From Planctomycetota bacterium (GTDB taxonomy: Bacteria > Planctomycetota > Phycisphaerae > Phycisphaerales > UBA1924), in NCBI GenBank assembly GCA_023432465.1, contig JAEYUO010000095.1, positions 1-64,000 of the forward strand: a stretch of DNA of 64,000 bases, read 5' to 3'. The notes under the pieces are model-generated. The model was not told where the DNA came from. It saw nothing but the letters and a program-made list of their open reading frames with translations, and ran no database searches. The position numbers and the translations under genes are program-made. Position 1 is the stretch's first letter. Each line of letters starts with the position of its first letter. Shown here piece by piece: positions 59,896 to 64,000 of this stretch.

Positions 59896-60080
59896 TCCGC
59901 CCCGCAAGCCCTCGCCCGTCCGGCCACGGGTCGCCCCACGTTGGCCCGTGTAGCGCCCGACGGCGGCCCCCCGATCCAACCCCCGATCCCGCCAACCGAC
60001 CCCGCACGGGCGAACGTCGCCCGCCGGTCCGCCGGCCTGTTCACCCCGATCCCCAACCCCGAAGCACGGAGGCTCCTGCC

Positions 60081-61430
60081 ATGAAGATCGAACTGCGTCC
60101 CCTCGCCGACATCACCCCGTACGAATACAACCCCCGGATCAACGATGGCGCCGTCGATGCCGTGGCCGCGTCGCTGCGCGAGTTCGGGTTCCGCCAGCCG
60201 ATCGTGGTGGACACCGAAGGCGTCATCGTCTGCGGCCACACGCGGTACAAGGCGGCGCTCAAGCTCGGCCTGGAGAAGGCCCCGGTGCATGTCGCCAAGG
60301 ACCTGAGCCCAGCGCAGATCAAGGCGTACCGCATCGCGGACAACAAGAGCGGCGAGTTGGCCGAGTGGAACTTCGATCTGCTGCCCATCGAGCTCGGCGA
60401 GCTGCAGGCGATGGAGTTTGACCTCGCGTCGCTGGGCTTCGACGAGAAGGAGCTGACCAAGCTGCTCAACGCCGGCGGGAACGCGGGGCTGACCGACCCC
60501 GACGAGGTGCCATCGCCCCCCGATGAGGCGACCACGCGACCGGGCGACCTGTGGATCCTCGGCAAGCACCGGCTGCTGTGCGGCGACAGCAGCAGCGCCA
60601 CGGATCTGGATCACTTGCTCGATGGACAGGTCATCGACCTCGTGAACACCGATCCGCCGTACAACGTGAAGGTCGAGCCGCGGAGCAACAACGCCATCGC
60701 GGCGGGCAACAGCTCGTTCAGCAAGCAGGCCGGGAAGACCCAGACCCACCACCAGAAACTCGACCTCGCTCGGCACCCGGAGAAATCCAAGCCGACCGGA
60801 AGCAAGATGCGGGCGAAGGACCGGCCGCTGGCCAACGACTTCGTCACCGACGAAGCCTTCGACGTGCTGCTGCTCGCGTGGTTCGGCAACGCGGCGCGGG
60901 TGCTCAAGCCGGGCGGGTCGTTCTACATCTGGGGCGGCTACGCGAACCTCGGCAACTACCCGGGACCGCTCGAGGCCTGCGGGCTGTACTTCAGCCAGGG
61001 GATCGTGTGGGACAAGCAGCACCCGGTGCTGACCCGCAAGGACTTCATGGGTGCGTTCGAGATCTGCTTCTACGGCTGGAAGGAGGGCGCGGGCCACAGC
61101 TTCTACGGCCCCAACAACGCCACCGACCTCTGGCACGTCAAAAAGGTCAATCCGCAGAGCATGGTGCACCTGACCGAGAAGCCCGTCGAGCTCGCGGCCC
61201 GCGCGATCCAGTACTCGTCCAAGCCCGGCGAGAACGTGCTCGACCTCTTCGGTGGCTCGGGCTCAACGATGATCGCCTGCGAGCAGCAAGGCCGGCGCGG
61301 GTTCCTGATGGAGCTCGACCCGCTGTACTGCGATGTGATCGTGCAGCGGTGGGAAGCGTTCACGGGGAAGAAAGCCGAGCGGGTTCCGGCGAACGCGGCG
61401 GAGCCAGTCGAGATCGGGAGTGGAGAGTGA
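60081..61430 (+). CDS. ParB-domain DNA methyltransferase fusion, copy 2
   Basis: The 449-aa homologue of 10301: ParB-like start ('LADITPYEYNPRINDGAVDAV', 'GHTRYKAALKLG'), DPPY at 191-194 and FGGSGS at about 390-395. The two copies are nearly identical in the catalytic domain by eye. It is the last phage gene of this module, and the DNA directly after it is chromosomal-looking metal-efflux/Fic sequence on the other strand. Confidence 0.85.
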   Translation: MKIELRPLADITPYEYNPRINDGAVDAVAASLREFGFRQPIVVDTEGVIVCGHTRYKAALKLGLEKAPVHVAKDLSPAQIKAYRIADNKSGELAEWNFDLLPIELGELQAMEFDLASLGFDEKELTKLLNAGGNAGLTDPDEVPSPPDEATTRPGDLWILGKHRLLCGDSSSATDLDHLLDGQVIDLVNTDPPYNVKVEPRSNNAIAAGNSSFSKQAGKTQTHHQKLDLARHPEKSKPTGSKMRAKDRPLANDFVTDEAFDVLLLAWFGNAARVLKPGGSFYIWGGYANLGNYPGPLEACGLYFSQGIVWDKQHPVLTRKDFMGAFEICFYGWKEGAGHSFYGPNNATDLWHVKKVNPQSMVHLTEKPVELAARAIQYSSKPGENVLDLFGGSGSTMIACEQQGRRGFLMELDPLYCDVIVQRWEAFTGKKAERVPANAAEPVEIGSGE

Positions 61431-61435
61431 TGTCG

Positions 61436-63440
<2,005 letters not shown>

Positions 63441-63448
<8 letters not shown>

Positions 63449-64000
63449 GGTCGTTACCCTCCGATGCACCGTTCATGGCATCACCACTGAGTGGCCCGAA
63501 AGACTCGCGGATCTCCCCGCACCGGAGCATGCTCACGCCGAAATACGGGTTATTGATCTGCTCGCCGCGCTGGAGCCAGTCGGCCCCCTTGTTGTCGAAC
63601 GCCATTGGGCAGTGCGCGAGCTGCCATTGCTCGCTTCCTCGGTGCCCGAAACGACGCTGGAGCGCGATGACCGCCTCGCTCATGCCCTCGAACTTGGCTC
63701 GGGCGACCTCAATATCCGTGATACCCGGCTCGACACGCAGTCGGGCCGCGGCCCTTCGCCACTCGCCGAGCGGTTCCCCGACGAGTCCGGTTTCTTCGAC
63801 GAAGCTGAGGGCTGTCCGTAGGTCCGCGGCTGCCTGAGAGAATCCTCCCAGGTCATCCGCAGCCAACGCCTCCTGTGCATCGAGGTATGCGGCATAGACA
63901 GGTTTCAGTGCGAACACGAAGCTGTCTGGCACGCTCACTCGCTCTGGCATGGTTTGGGTCGCACCACCCGCCATTCCGCCATGCCCCGCGTGCGGATCGC
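63441..64000 (-). CDS. CusB-like efflux adaptor, C-terminal part (DUF3347)
   Basis: The frame continues to the window edge and has no stop, with a His/Gly-rich linker (DPHAGHGGMAGG). The C-terminus is a DUF3347 domain, often the metal-binding end of CusB-type periplasmic adaptors: 'VYAAYLDAQEALAADD', 'HCPMAFDNKGADWLQRGEQINNPYFGVSMLRCG' with Cys/Met/His ligands. It overlaps the CusA start by 8 bp. The pump side is broken, so the adaptor may have lost its partner. Confidence 0.75.

Larger units (their letters stand above)
59392..60080. other. Long intergenic region of second module
   Basis: No supported gene. It contains an A9/C-rich homopolymer segment (59540-59575), a 10-bp perfect inverted repeat (59607-59636), many GGTTCG/CGAACC words and the conserved element at 59806-59895. 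It matches the intergenic region 9704-10300 in position, suggesting an origin or packaging function. Confidence 0.5.

Noticed and set aside
57199..59979. A 926-codon open frame on the minus strand
   Set aside because: It mirrors the primase-helicase gene in the high-GC antisense frame and encodes Arg/Ala/Gly/Val-rich sequence without a family match. Similar mirrors occur at 5160-6995 and 61436-adjacent frames.
51419..61430. Second complete prophage
   Set aside because: No terminase, portal, capsid or tail gene follows the methyltransferase; the sequence changes to metal-efflux/Fic genes on the other strand.

Overview
The window is high-GC DNA that I read as bacterial, most plausibly Planctomycetota (Phycisphaerae-like). 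That assignment is an inference from gene style: GTG/TTG starts, dense ATGA/GTGA overlaps, a recombinase plus ParB/RepB-like cassette, a DUF2924-recombinase cassette and small Lys-rich winged-helix proteins. No rRNA, tRNA or housekeeping gene is present to confirm it. Most of the window is prophage or mobile-element DNA.

Region A (1-32.9 kb) is a nearly complete siphovirus-like prophage. It opens with an ImmA/IrrE peptidase tail and two unknown genes (2-2371), which end at a strong terminator. An early replication/recombination module follows (2.5-11.7 kb): sigma-like factor, small conserved protein, RecA/Sak4-like ATPase, DUF669 ssDNA-binding protein, RusA resolvase, DEAH helicase, primase-polymerase/DUF3987 protein and a ParB-methyltransferase fusion. 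A block of small minus-strand genes (11.7-13.5 kb) separates it from the late operon: terminase, portal, protease-capsid fusion, head/tail genes, tail chaperone with a probable -1 frameshift, and tape measure. The late operon ends in an overlapping set of a SAM methyltransferase, a DUF115-like protein, a Ser/Gly-rich protein with a Hint autoprocessing domain and two glycosyltransferases. I suggest this set makes a self-processed, glycosylated surface protein.

Region B (32.5-46 kb) starts with a winged-helix regulator and a serine recombinase coupled to two ParB/RepB-like proteins. A helix-turn-helix gene is then translationally coupled to a 999-aa protein and a 1785-aa DEAH helicase with a C-terminal DUF1998-like cysteine cluster. 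The two large genes resemble a Druantia type III (DruH-DruE) anti-phage system. A DUF2971 protein follows. By eye this block is less GC-extreme than the prophage.

Region C (46-51 kb) is a decayed island. A repeat-rich intergenic stretch leads into a small protein, a DUF2924 protein and a serine recombinase that is cut off after its catalytic domain. It runs into the C-terminal tail of a DNA methyltransferase, then the C-terminal tail of a large restriction helicase, then a QueC-like protein that lacks the PP-loop. These look like scars of several deletions.

Region D (51.4-61.4 kb) is a second, diverged copy of the early phage module in the same order, with no late genes. It has an added PD-(D/E)XK nuclease, a different primase-helicase and an inverted thioredoxin-like lipoprotein cargo gene. 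It abuts a minus-strand chimeric gene in which a CusA-type metal-efflux pump is fused in frame to the C-terminal half of a Fic protein. A CusB-like adaptor tail that leaves the window follows.

Both early modules keep the same non-coding devices: a hairpin that buries the Shine-Dalgarno sequence of the sigma-like gene, a hairpin between the first two genes, and a conserved element of about 90 bp upstream of the ParB-methyltransferase.
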